Shown: positions 1 to 9,010 of the stretch, in pieces | Numbering within the stretch: position 1 is the stretch's first letter | How the letters are laid out: the number at the start of each line of letters is the position of its first letter | From: Auanema rhodensis | Taxonomy: Eukaryota > Nematoda > Chromadorea > Rhabditida > Rhabditidae | Assembly: GCA_964057225.1 (NCBI GenBank) | Contig: OZ059896.1 | Coordinates: 15,078,501 to 15,142,500, forward strand | Direction: 5' to 3' | DNA: 64,000 nucleotides | Made by a program: the position numbers and the translations under genes | Notes under the pieces: model-generated | Databases searched by the model: none | What the model saw: the letters and a program-made list of their open reading frames with translations, nothing else | What the model was told of the DNA's origin: nothing

Positions 1-1
1 A

Positions 2-817
2 AAGGCCATCACTGAGGAAACACCTCGGGCACCTACTACAGTACGAAATAGATCACCAAGTCGGTGGGCCGCTGCTATAACTAAAGCTTTTGAAAGAAAA
101 ATGACTCCTACCTCTCCATCTCCTAATTCTAATGTTGCTCCACCCTCTAGAAATATGGCAACTATTTTAAATTGCCATCTCTGTCCCAGGTATGACGGCT
201 CTCGTAGCTTTCGTTCTTTTGTTGAATCTTTAAATAGATTTTTTAATGTTATGAATCTAAGCTTACCTGAGAGACTATTAATTTTGCCTCTTCTTTTGGA
301 ATCAAATGAAACAGCTCTCTCCTTGTATAATAGTATTCCTAGTGGCATAAGAACTAATGGCCCATGGATTGTTTTGATGGATCAGCTCACTGAGCTTTTA
401 GCGCCTAAAACAGATAAAAATTTCACCATAGCGCTTATTCATCGAGTACAACAAGGAGATAAATCTGTTCTTGATTTTAGTATGGAATTAGAGAGAATGG
501 CAAGCACCATAATGTCACCAATGGATCCCGAGCGGGAACCAATGTTGAAAACGGCATTTTTAAATGGTTTAAAAGAGGAACTGGGTATTGCGGTTTTAAC
601 TAAAAACCCCGCCACTTATGAACAAGCTAAGAAATTAGCTAGGTTTGAAGAAGGCGTTCGGAATAGCTTCATGAAAAGAAATGAAGACACCAGCACCTTG
701 AAGGAGCTCATAAATGCTTTACAACATAAATTAAGCTTTAGTGAAGAAAGAGAAAGAAGTAGGAATAATAATAATAATAAAAATTATAAAAATAATAAAA
801 ATAATAAAAAAAAATAA
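2..817 (+). CDS. gag: Gag polyprotein of element A, 5'-partial
   Basis: The frame is open from the window edge; the first in-frame ATG is at 101, but homology to the other elements and the open upstream frame indicate a start outside the window. A capsid-like helical region begins at the motif CPRYDGSRSFRSF (about 179-219) and matches YDGSRNFRDF in element B and YDGSVPFNLY in element C. The end is Lys/Asn-rich, with no CCHC zinc knuckle. The frame stops at 815 just after a run of nine A (806-814). The downstream glycoprotein-pol frame is offset by one base, whereas B and C have gag and pol in one frame. One A fewer would join them, so this is either an insertion or sequencing slip in the homopolymer, or a +1 frameshift site. 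Confidence 0.85.
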   Translation, partial: KAITEETPRAPTTVRNRSPSRWAAAITKAFERKMTPTSPSPNSNVAPPSRNMATILNCHLCPRYDGSRSFRSFVESLNRFFNVMNLSLPERLLILPLLLESNETALSLYNSIPSGIRTNGPWIVLMDQLTELLAPKTDKNFTIALIHRVQQGDKSVLDFSMELERMASTIMSPMDPEREPMLKTAFLNGLKEELGIAVLTKNPATYEQAKKLARFEEGVRNSFMKRNEDTSTLKELINALQHKLSFSEERERSRNNNNNKNYKNNKNNKKK

Positions 818-3800
818 TAACTGGACTCAGCACAATAATGGCTCTAATGATTATGAGCGAGAGAGAGAGCGACCTTCTGCCGTACGTTATAATAATAATA
901 ACTCGCAGAACGGGAATATGAATAGGCGTCCTAACCCGGGAAACCGCCCATTTGCCAATGGCAGAAATGCCAATAGCTCGTCTTGGAACCCTAGGCCTAG
1001 TTCCCCAAGAAGACAAAGACCATCAGCCAATGGGAATGGTAACTCAAGGGTATACAGCGTAGCGACCCCATTCATGCCACCGGTCACGTTGTGCCTGACT
1101 TTATTGACACTCTCATGCCTTCCCTTTGGGTCGGCAAAATATCAGATTTGCGCTCAATCTGAAGGGGGTATATTAGTAACACCTCCTGTGGTCACAGGCT
1201 GCCATAAGGCAGAAATTGAAAAGGCTCACAGTGTTGAGGTAGAAATATATCTACCAAAGGCTGAGATAGAGTCATGGGAAGCATGGAAATGCTATGTGAA
1301 AAAGTATAAAAGCTGTGTGAGAGATTTCATGTTTTTGAGAGATCGTAACACCACATTCTCTCATATTGAAACAGTAGATAAGAAAGATTGTGTTCGAGCA
1401 CATAGAAATCGTATGTGGAATGATAAAATCATGAATGCCCAACAGCATTCAGTTTTTGAAACACCATTAAACGAGCATAATCCAACTCGCTCTTGGTCCA
1501 CTGAAGAATGTGTAGAAATTGAACAATTTGTATTGAAGCGAGGGATAATAACTAGATTGAAAGAAGATCACATTGTATCAGACTTATTTATAAATACTGA
1601 TAATTGTAAAGGAAATGAAGGGTTTTGTGCAACTGGTGAAGGTGCAGTTATCTGGCAACCACCTATCCCATCAGTTGTCTGTCACTATCAAAAACTTGGC
1701 CCCTTCTCCGCCATGTTGGGTGATCATATTCTTCTAGTTCACTCTATTGAAAGCGCTTTTGTTCTCCAAAATCATTCCACATCCGCTCACGTTCAATCTT
1801 GTTTCGAATTCGCTGTTTTTGAATCATCTTCTGAGGCAATTATCCGATTCACAGCATATCCCCGTGTTTATAATTTGCTTGATCTTTCCAATACTTTGCT
1901 TAATGCTGATAGACGCAGAAATAAACGTAATGCATTACCTCAAAAACATCGCTCTTTCAGTGATGATTATCTTTTTGTTAATGCGAAATCCCAACCATAT
2001 GCGTTTCCATTTCTAAGACCTACTTTCATTTTTGGATCTGCATCTATCACTAAGTTTTACGCAAAATATATGAGATATGCAGCTACATCATCTTATGAGA
2101 GTTTGCTCCAATTCGCGATAGATAATCCACTGTTCATTGACACAATTGTTAGTTTAGGATTGACAAAAGATCATATAACTAACTGGGCAAAGTCTAATAA
2201 TTTCAAAGATCCCAATCTTTTGATTTTACAATGTATGGGTATAGAGGAAATTAAACTGGCTACTAGACAGATGATTAATAGCATGAAATTGGATGATCTT
2301 ATCACTCAAGTAGCTCGTCGTATAGAAGTTCCTCGGTTAAAAAGATCTTTGATGAAATCTACAACATCCATAGAAGATTTCTTTCGAGGAATGGCTCACG
2401 CAGTAGTATATCAAGCCACAATTCTTGATGGTACACAAACAGTTCCATCAATTGAACAGTTGGCAAGAGCCTTATATCCATCTATATTACCACGCAGTGG
2501 AAATATGAATCAATCTGAAATTATTGCAACTGCTCAAGGCATGTTATTCATGATCCAACAACAATCGGGAAAAGAACAAATATCTCGTGACATGCAAGTC
2601 AGTCGACAACAAAAAGCTGATGCTACTGTTAGAAATAACCAAGAGCAAGATTTAGCAATTATATCCAAGCTGCCTGACTATCACAACCTTTATACAAAGA
2701 ATAGTACAGCATATTATGGATTTCCTCCACAGTCCATCGAATACCCACAGGAAAATCCTAAATTCAATAAAACAGAAGTTTTAGAATTCATAAGTTGGGT
2801 TAAAACTCAAATCACAACTGATAAAAATATGGTACAGCATACTACTGTAACCCCAATAACTTCCACCAAAACTACAATTCGTAGTTTAACAACTCCTACC
2901 TCTAATGCGTACGAGAGAGGTCGAGAGTTGTATGTAGCAGAAGTATATGACAATGTTCTCCACAAATCAGAGCATAAAACTAAAACGATAATAGATAATA
3001 AGTTGAATTATGGGTTTGAGAAAGCGCGTCTCTCCATAATTGACGAATTTCATCAACAGTTTCATACCATCTGTAAATCTCAAATGGAAACTGTAAAAAG
3101 CTGGCAAGCTATATTACGTATACATCCTACAATAGGAGTAAGAGCTATGCTTCAGCGGGATGATATCGTTGCCCGATTTGTTGGAAGAAATGTTTTAAAA
3201 ATAACAACTTGTCAGGAAATAGAACCACATTTCATTTATCGTAATCATTCTTACAATGATAAATGTTATGCAGAGACCCCTGTTTTAACACACGATAAAC
3301 AATTATTCTTTGCTCCTATCGATAGCTACGATTTGAGCACTGAAGGACATGAGATCAATTGTGAACACAAAGAGACAGAGATTTGGTATGAAAATGGAAC
3401 ATGGAGAGATTATAAAGGTGACACACATAAAGTAGATAGTATTCATTCAGAAAAACATGATCATTATGCTGAATTGAGTAAACTTCGATTCACAGGGCGG
3501 AATTTGTTTGAAAATTCGACTGAAAAATCCTTAGCCCTATCTATTGGATTAACTTATGGTTATAGTTTATCTACTTCACCTCACCATGATCTTCTCCGCG
3601 TAATTTCTCGTTCACGTGATTGGCCTCAAATTTCCTCTTTCATCTTGAAAGGAAGTAAACTTATAAGAGATGCCAGGAAAATTGTTTTCTCCAATTGGGA
3701 TCTGTTCATTGACTTTTGTATAGGTTCAATTGAACGAACACTCATTACCATCGGTTGTATAACTCTGATATTATGTCTAATGATAGCATTATATTTCACT

Positions 3801-6800
3801 ATAAAATGTTATCTCTCCCCTACTTCTATGTTAAAAATAAACCATATCATGTTGAGCCCAACAGCTCCACCACTTGAGGGAGATGAGATTCATGAAACAG
3901 TTAGTGATGAATTGATGCGGAGCTATTTTCGCACCATCATAACTTACATTCCTTTAGCCATACCTTTTGTATGTCACACAACAACAAAGAAAAATGGACA
4001 CTTGTTACCGTTTGTTCATATTGACATTGAAGGTAGAGGACTGTTAGCATTATGGGATTCTGGAGCTACTGTCTCATATATTCCGTTCTCCACATTGGCA
4101 TATATTGGAAGACAATATTTTACAAAATATTCTAAATCTGCATCCACTGCAAATGGATCAGAGTTTCGCTTTGTGGGAAAATGCAAGTTAGATGTGGGTA
4201 TAGCAGGTTACCAAGTGGAACACGAATTTTTAATATCTGAAGACAATGACTGTCCAGGACAAATGTTACTTGGTACTGATTTTATGCGTACGTTGGAAGA
4301 AAGAGAGATATTTACTACATTAAAACTATGTAAAGGAAAGTTGATTGTTGGTAATATGGAAACACCCTTAGTAAAACCTGGTTGTTTTGCATATAAAACC
4401 ACAACTAAAACAGTAAATATCATAAGTTTGTCCACAGTAACAGTTCCACCACATAGTACCTCCCACATATCTTTGCAAACAGGACCAGAATTAGATTTTG
4501 ATCAATATGCTCTTTTAAAATCTAGCATAGGTCCTATCTCAATTCCAGATGCCGCCATAGGACCTTTTCCTATTACTATGGTAGTATCAAACAATTCTTC
4601 AAAGCCAATTAAAATTAATAAAAATGACCACATTGGTTCAGGACTTATAGCATCTAAAGAAATTATGAACGATTATGTTCCACCTGAAGCTGATTGGGAA
4701 GATAAGTTACCAACTTTTCCTCAGCATCTTTTGGATGATTTGAACTTCAATTCTTGCACTCTGTCCCATAAAATGAAGAAAAATCTGATCACAATCATTA
4801 AGGAAAACCAAACGGCATTTTTCAACCATGATCATAATATTGGTCTCTTTTGCGGACCAGTAGAACATGCCATTCCTATAAGATCCGATATGGATTTCCC
4901 AAAAAGTAGATCTTACAGAGTACCATTGGGTAAGCAAGAAGAAGTAGAACGGCAAGTGAAAGAAATGTTGTCGCAAGGTATAATCGAAAATTCGACGGCT
5001 ACTTTCACTAGTCCAGTTGTTCTTGTGAAAAAGAAAGATAATTCTTTCCGGTTCGTAACTGACTTTAGAGCATTGAATAGTGTTACTAAGAAACAAACAT
5101 ACAGCATCCCACACATTCCTGATATCATAGACTTAGCGGCTGGAGCTCAGTTCTTTTCGAATTTTGATCTCATTTCTGGTTTCTTCCAAATACCGTTGAA
5201 ACGCTCAGATAGACACCTAACTGCTTTTACCACTCCATCAGGTACCTATCAGTATTGCCGAATGCCTATGGGATTGTGTGGAGCGCCACACACTTTTCAA
5301 TCCGCAGTACGATACTTGCAATCTCTTGTTAGATGCAAACTGTTTGTATATCTAGATGATTTGCTAATAATTTCGAACTCAGCTGATGAACATTTAAGAG
5401 ATATACAAGAAGTGCTGAAAAAGGTCACTGAACTAGGGTTAAAAATTAAGTTATCTAAATGTTGCTTTGCAGCCACTGAAGTAAAGTTTTTGGGTTTTGT
5501 AATAGGTAGAAATGGTGTTAAACCAGATCCTGCTAAGATACAGGCTGTTTCCGAATTTCCAAATCCAAGTACAGTTACGGCTGTCAGATCCTTTCTAGGT
5601 ATGACTAACTATTTTCGACGGTTTATTCAAAATTATGCCGGAATAGCTGAGCCATTGTATAAGTTAACACATAAGGATACTCCTTTTGAGTGGAAATCGG
5701 AACATGCAGACGCATTTAAAACTTTAAAAACATCACTGTGTACTGCCCCTGTACTGAAACCTCCTAAAGCAGACCAACCTTTTGTTATAGAAAGTGATGG
5801 CAGTATGATCGCTGTGGGAGCAGTTTTATTGCAATCAGCAGAGAAAAATTCTCCATTACACCCGATTGCGTTCGCTAGTAGAAAGTTGACTCCAGCGGAA
5901 CGGAAATATCCTCCTATTGAAGTTGAAGCACTCGGTTTAGTCTTTGCTCTTCAACAATTCCGTACCTATGTATTAGGAGTACCTACCACAGTTATCACAG
6001 ATCACCGACCATTAACCAGTTTAATGTCGCGTAAAGATCTCATAGGTAGATTAGCCAAGTATCAACTAATGATACAAGATTTCAACATAAAGATTGAATA
6101 TCGTCCTGGCAAATTAAACAGTGTCTGTGATGCTCTCTCCAGGTATATAGGAAACGAAGCAAATGACAGTCGTCCTACTAAACCAAAGGACAAAGTAAAA
6201 CCTGTTGATGCTTTTATTGCTCATATCACAACTATTTCTTCTATTGACCAACTAAATTGTGAAGAAATACGGAAAGTTCAAGCTGGAGTTCCCTGGATTC
6301 GCGAAGCACTTTCTCAAATTAATAATGATAACTGTCCGGCTAATATATCAGACCGGTATGAAGAACGAGAAGGCATATTACATGCAAAACAAACGAAAAA
6401 TTATTTGAAACCATCTATTATTTTGCCTCGAAACGACAAAATAACTGATGTTGTCATCAAATTTTTTCACGAAGATTCCAAAATTGGTGCACACCTAGGT
6501 ATAAATAAAACTACTGATGCGATTCGACGACGATTCTTTTGGACTAATATGGTTCCACAAATAACTGAATTTATTAATCGTTGTACAAAATGTGCAAGTA
6601 GGAAATCTAACCCACACCAATCGTATATTCAACCTATGGGAAGATTTGTTATACCCGAAAAGCCATTTGATCGTATTCATGTAGATATACTAGGTCCTTT
6701 ACCTCGCACTAATGATGGACATCGATACATCTTGAGTATTCAAGATGCTTTTAGTAAATGGGGAACAACTTGCCCATTAATAACACAAACGGCTACTGAA

Positions 6801-7535
6801 ATCACAAAAGCGTTTGTAATTAGATTTGTTTTCATATATGGACCACCAATGAGTATGATAACCGATAATGGTAGTAGCTTTTTGTCATCTGAATTTCAAG
6901 CTATGTGTAAACAATTTGGAATTAAACACACTACTACGCTACCATATCATAAAAATGCTAATGGACAAGTTGAGAGACTTCATAGAACTTTGGAAGAAGC
7001 TCTCTCTTCATTCGTGAATGAACAACAAACTAACTGGGATATACACCTACCCAAAGTTATGTTTGCGATCAATACGTTACCAAACTCATCAACATCTATT
7101 AGTCCATATGTTGTATTATTTGGTCGGGATGCAAGACTTCCTATTGACCATCAATTGCCTGGAAATAATCTTCAAACTGAAGAACCAGCCAATCCTACAG
7201 AAGATTTTGTCAATAGATCGCTAATACAAAATGAAAGCACATCTAATATAGTAAAAGATAGAATTGAAACATGCACAAAGAAGAATGAACAACGGTACAA
7301 TACACGAAATAGAACACAAAATAAAGAAATTCAGGTTAATGACTTAGTTATGATAAAAGTGAATTCTACTCGAAACAAACTAACACCTTCATTCGAAGGG
7401 CCTTATTTAGTTACAGCAGTTCAAAGATCTTTCGTCGTGGTTCAAACAGATAAAGGAAAAAGCAGAAGAGTACACAAGGACTTCGTCAAACCTTACCAAC
7501 GAACAACATCTATTCCGGTTATCACAATTTCTTGA
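741..7535 (+). CDS. pol: Glycoprotein-protease-RT-RNase H-integrase polyprotein of element A
   Basis: Residues are counted from 741, which is a GTG; meaningful homology starts after the A-run at 814. After an Asn/Arg-rich tail comes an internal signal peptide (about 112-132, beginning at an ATG at 1074), then a cysteine-rich ectodomain with furin-type site RRRNKR (391-396). The gB-like part holds Cys 778, 824, 842 and 874. A transmembrane helix lies at about 1000-1025. Next come an aspartic protease (DSGA, Asp 1106), an RT with YLDD (1537-1540), RNase H (ESDGS, EVEAL, ITDHRPL) and an integrase with HHCC zinc site and catalytic Asp 1982, Asp 2042, Glu 2078 (35 residues between the last two). 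No stop interrupts it, so the enzymes look intact. The glycoprotein lying before protease rather than after integrase is unusual. Subgenomic expression from ATG 1074 by splicing is possible: an acceptor-like CGCAG lies at about 904-908. Confidence 0.85.
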   Translation: MKKEKEVGIIIIIKIIKIIKIIKKNNNWTQHNNGSNDYERERERPSAVRYNNNNSQNGNMNRRPNPGNRPFANGRNANSSSWNPRPSSPRRQRPSANGNGNSRVYSVATPFMPPVTLCLTLLTLSCLPFGSAKYQICAQSEGGILVTPPVVTGCHKAEIEKAHSVEVEIYLPKAEIESWEAWKCYVKKYKSCVRDFMFLRDRNTTFSHIETVDKKDCVRAHRNRMWNDKIMNAQQHSVFETPLNEHNPTRSWSTEECVEIEQFVLKRGIITRLKEDHIVSDLFINTDNCKGNEGFCATGEGAVIWQPPIPSVVCHYQKLGPFSAMLGDHILLVHSIESAFVLQNHSTSAHVQSCFEFAVFESSSEAIIRFTAYPRVYNLLDLSNTLLNADRRRNKRNALPQKHRSFSDDYLFVNAKSQPYAFPFLRPTFIFGSASITKFYAKYMRYAATSSYESLLQFAIDNPLFIDTIVSLGLTKDHITNWAKSNNFKDPNLLILQCMGIEEIKLATRQMINSMKLDDLITQVARRIEVPRLKRSLMKSTTSIEDFFRGMAHAVVYQATILDGTQTVPSIEQLARALYPSILPRSGNMNQSEIIATAQGMLFMIQQQSGKEQISRDMQVSRQQKADATVRNNQEQDLAIISKLPDYHNLYTKNSTAYYGFPPQSIEYPQENPKFNKTEVLEFISWVKTQITTDKNMVQHTTVTPITSTKTTIRSLTTPTSNAYERGRELYVAEVYDNVLHKSEHKTKTIIDNKLNYGFEKARLSIIDEFHQQFHTICKSQMETVKSWQAILRIHPTIGVRAMLQRDDIVARFVGRNVLKITTCQEIEPHFIYRNHSYNDKCYAETPVLTHDKQLFFAPIDSYDLSTEGHEINCEHKETEIWYENGTWRDYKGDTHKVDSIHSEKHDHYAELSKLRFTGRNLFENSTEKSLALSIGLTYGYSLSTSPHHDLLRVISRSRDWPQISSFILKGSKLIRDARKIVFSNWDLFIDFCIGSIERTLITIGCITLILCLMIALYFTIKCYLSPTSMLKINHIMLSPTAPPLEGDEIHETVSDELMRSYFRTIITYIPLAIPFVCHTTTKKNGHLLPFVHIDIEGRGLLALWDSGATVSYIPFSTLAYIGRQYFTKYSKSASTANGSEFRFVGKCKLDVGIAGYQVEHEFLISEDNDCPGQMLLGTDFMRTLEEREIFTTLKLCKGKLIVGNMETPLVKPGCFAYKTTTKTVNIISLSTVTVPPHSTSHISLQTGPELDFDQYALLKSSIGPISIPDAAIGPFPITMVVSNNSSKPIKINKNDHIGSGLIASKEIMNDYVPPEADWEDKLPTFPQHLLDDLNFNSCTLSHKMKKNLITIIKENQTAFFNHDHNIGLFCGPVEHAIPIRSDMDFPKSRSYRVPLGKQEEVERQVKEMLSQGIIENSTATFTSPVVLVKKKDNSFRFVTDFRALNSVTKKQTYSIPHIPDIIDLAAGAQFFSNFDLISGFFQIPLKRSDRHLTAFTTPSGTYQYCRMPMGLCGAPHTFQSAVRYLQSLVRCKLFVYLDDLLIISNSADEHLRDIQEVLKKVTELGLKIKLSKCCFAATEVKFLGFVIGRNGVKPDPAKIQAVSEFPNPSTVTAVRSFLGMTNYFRRFIQNYAGIAEPLYKLTHKDTPFEWKSEHADAFKTLKTSLCTAPVLKPPKADQPFVIESDGSMIAVGAVLLQSAEKNSPLHPIAFASRKLTPAERKYPPIEVEALGLVFALQQFRTYVLGVPTTVITDHRPLTSLMSRKDLIGRLAKYQLMIQDFNIKIEYRPGKLNSVCDALSRYIGNEANDSRPTKPKDKVKPVDAFIAHITTISSIDQLNCEEIRKVQAGVPWIREALSQINNDNCPANISDRYEEREGILHAKQTKNYLKPSIILPRNDKITDVVIKFFHEDSKIGAHLGINKTTDAIRRRFFWTNMVPQITEFINRCTKCASRKSNPHQSYIQPMGRFVIPEKPFDRIHVDILGPLPRTNDGHRYILSIQDAFSKWGTTCPLITQTATEITKAFVIRFVFIYGPPMSMITDNGSSFLSSEFQAMCKQFGIKHTTTLPYHKNANGQVERLHRTLEEALSSFVNEQQTNWDIHLPKVMFAINTLPNSSTSISPYVVLFGRDARLPIDHQLPGNNLQTEEPANPTEDFVNRSLIQNESTSNIVKDRIETCTKKNEQRYNTRNRTQNKEIQVNDLVMIKVNSTRNKLTPSFEGPYLVTAVQRSFVVVQTDKGKSRRVHKDFVKPYQRTTSIPVITIS

Positions 7536-8140
7536 AGGTAGTTTTTTTTTAACAAAATCAAATTGTTGAAATTTTTTAAATTTTATTTTGTTCCATTTCT
7601 GATTGTAACACTTCTTTGTTCTTGATTGATTTTCTCTGAGAAGTCTGCTATTGTTTTACAAGGTTTTGTTTTATTACTCCAACTCTCATTGAGTAGATTT
7701 TTTTTTTTCAACTCTTGTGAATCTTGCTATTTTTTTTTATGCTTAATCATTACTTGTATTCACCTTATGGACATTAGTCATACGGGTTAAACGAGTTTTC
7801 ATTTTTTTGTACAGAACGGGCTCGACCTATTCTCAGGGTAACACCGTACCTGTACAACTCAAGAAAATGAACGACTATATCACAGTCGAATGGTTTAGAA
7901 GCAAAGCTCTCGTTTGCAAGCATTTCACTACTCAAGTGAATGGAATAGAATCTATTCGATACTACATTTTGAATTCAACAAACTTGAAGAGACAATAGCT
8001 AAACTTTCAAATCGTATTGTATACATTATTTTTTATCGACTACACCATGATTTTTTTTTTCCAACATCCAACTATCTTAAAAAGTGAATTAATTTATTTT
8101 GTTTTTGAACGAGGACTTTCAACTTTTTAAGGTGGGGGGA
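7536..8140 (+). other. 3' untranslated region of element A
   Basis: AT-rich, with several T-runs and no convincing ORF. A stretch at about 7813-7860 is imperfectly repeated at about 8558-8606, beyond the inferred LTR end. The region ends in the purine-rich AAGGTGGGGGGA (8129-8140) directly before the LTR, which fits a polypurine tract priming plus-strand synthesis. Confidence 0.6.
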
Positions 8141-8521
8141 TGTCACATCTGCAAGCACATGGTAAACATGTGCGCGCTATTCAAATAGCGGGAGCCTGAA
8201 CAAGCCCCGCCTACAACATGGGACACACATGGCACTCTTGCTTCTGGCCTAACCCAGATAGGTTGTCTTATAGCCATGTGAGTCTCATCTCTATATCATC
8301 TATATATATACTCTATTTAATACTTTATTATATCTCTTTATATTCTTTCTTAATGTAATTCTTATATTGTATTTTCTTGTTATCTGATAATGAATCTTTT
8401 TCTCTTTAAGTATTTGTCTTAATAAGGAAATCGGGGCGTTCGGGTCTGCCTACCTAAGGAACAAGGTAGAAGTACATATATCTTCCGACCATGAAAAGAC
8501 GGGAAGAAACAATATGTAACG
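8141..8521 (+). repeat. 3' LTR of element A
   Basis: The start is well placed by the polypurine tract. The end is inferred: AATATGTAACG at 8511-8521 resembles the terminal CCAATATGGAACG of the element C LTR, and with TGTCACAT at the start gives an imperfect terminal inverted repeat. A TATA-like stretch lies near 8299-8308. A hairpin with 6-bp stem (CGCTAT 8175-8180, ATAGCG 8185-8190) sits about 35 bases in. The partner LTR is outside the window, so the right boundary is tentative. Confidence 0.6.
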
Positions 8522-8877
8522 GTCGTACGGTCTGAGCACGGTAATCACTTATTTGATAGAACGGGTTTGACCTTACTCTTTGTGTCACCGTACCTAGACA
8601 AACCAAGAAGTGATTGGCTTCGAATTGCAATTTTCAAGCTGAAAACTCAAGATCATAACTCTTATAATTGAGCACATTCTTAACTAAAAACCAATTCAAA
8701 GCTAACTCTGGAGTTAAAAGAAAAAAAAAAGCAGCTACCGAAAGGTTAATTTTAATGTTCTTATCTTAATTTAACCTCACACCTTCCTTGTAACCTGTGG
8801 TCAGTTGTGTTGAATAAACTTAAACTTAAACTTAAACTACTATAATCTATATTGAAAATCGAAAAAAGAAAAGAAAC
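8522..8877. other. Unique spacer between element A and the tRNA array
   Basis: No gene seen. It contains four tandem copies of TAAACT at about 8815-8838 and a copy, diverged, of a stretch from the element A 3' region. From 8839 the sequence becomes array spacer. Confidence 0.5.
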
Positions 8878-8931
8878 TCCGTCGAGCCTAACTTCTACAA
8901 TCCTCCGCTCTACCAACTGAGCTATCGACGG
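8878..8931 (-). pseudogene. 54-nt mini tRNA-Tyr (first of seven copies)
   Basis: Keeps the complete 7-bp acceptor stem and the D arm, but 29 bases covering most of the 3' anticodon arm, variable loop and T arm are missing, with a further C-to-T change before the anticodon. No B box remains, so independent Pol III transcription is doubtful. Further copies of the same deletion are at 9418-9471, 9799-9852, 10254-10307, 10635-10688, 11425-11478 and 11806-11859, spread by array duplication. Confidence 0.85.
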
Positions 8932-9010
8932 AACGAAGCTGTTGTTTTCAGAGGTTATTGTCAATAACTGCTATAATCAATATTTTAAATGGAACAAAAA
9001 GAAAAGAAAC

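Larger units (their letters stand above)
1..8521 (+). mobile_element. Element A: Ty3/gypsy-type LTR retroelement, 5' end outside window
   Basis: Gag, glycoprotein, protease, RT, RNase H and integrase lie in order on +, followed by a roughly 600-bp 3' region, a polypurine tract (8129-8140) and a 3' LTR starting TGTCACAT at 8141. The 5' LTR, primer site and start of gag are cut off by the window edge, so target duplication and LTR identity cannot be checked. The element sits about 350 bp from the first tRNA-Tyr unit and points toward it. It is more AT-rich than elements B and C and clearly diverged from both in protein sequence, yet keeps the same domain order. Confidence 0.9.

Noticed and set aside
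8815..8838. TAAACT repeats as telomere-like sequence
   Set aside because: Only four copies and not a known telomere motif.
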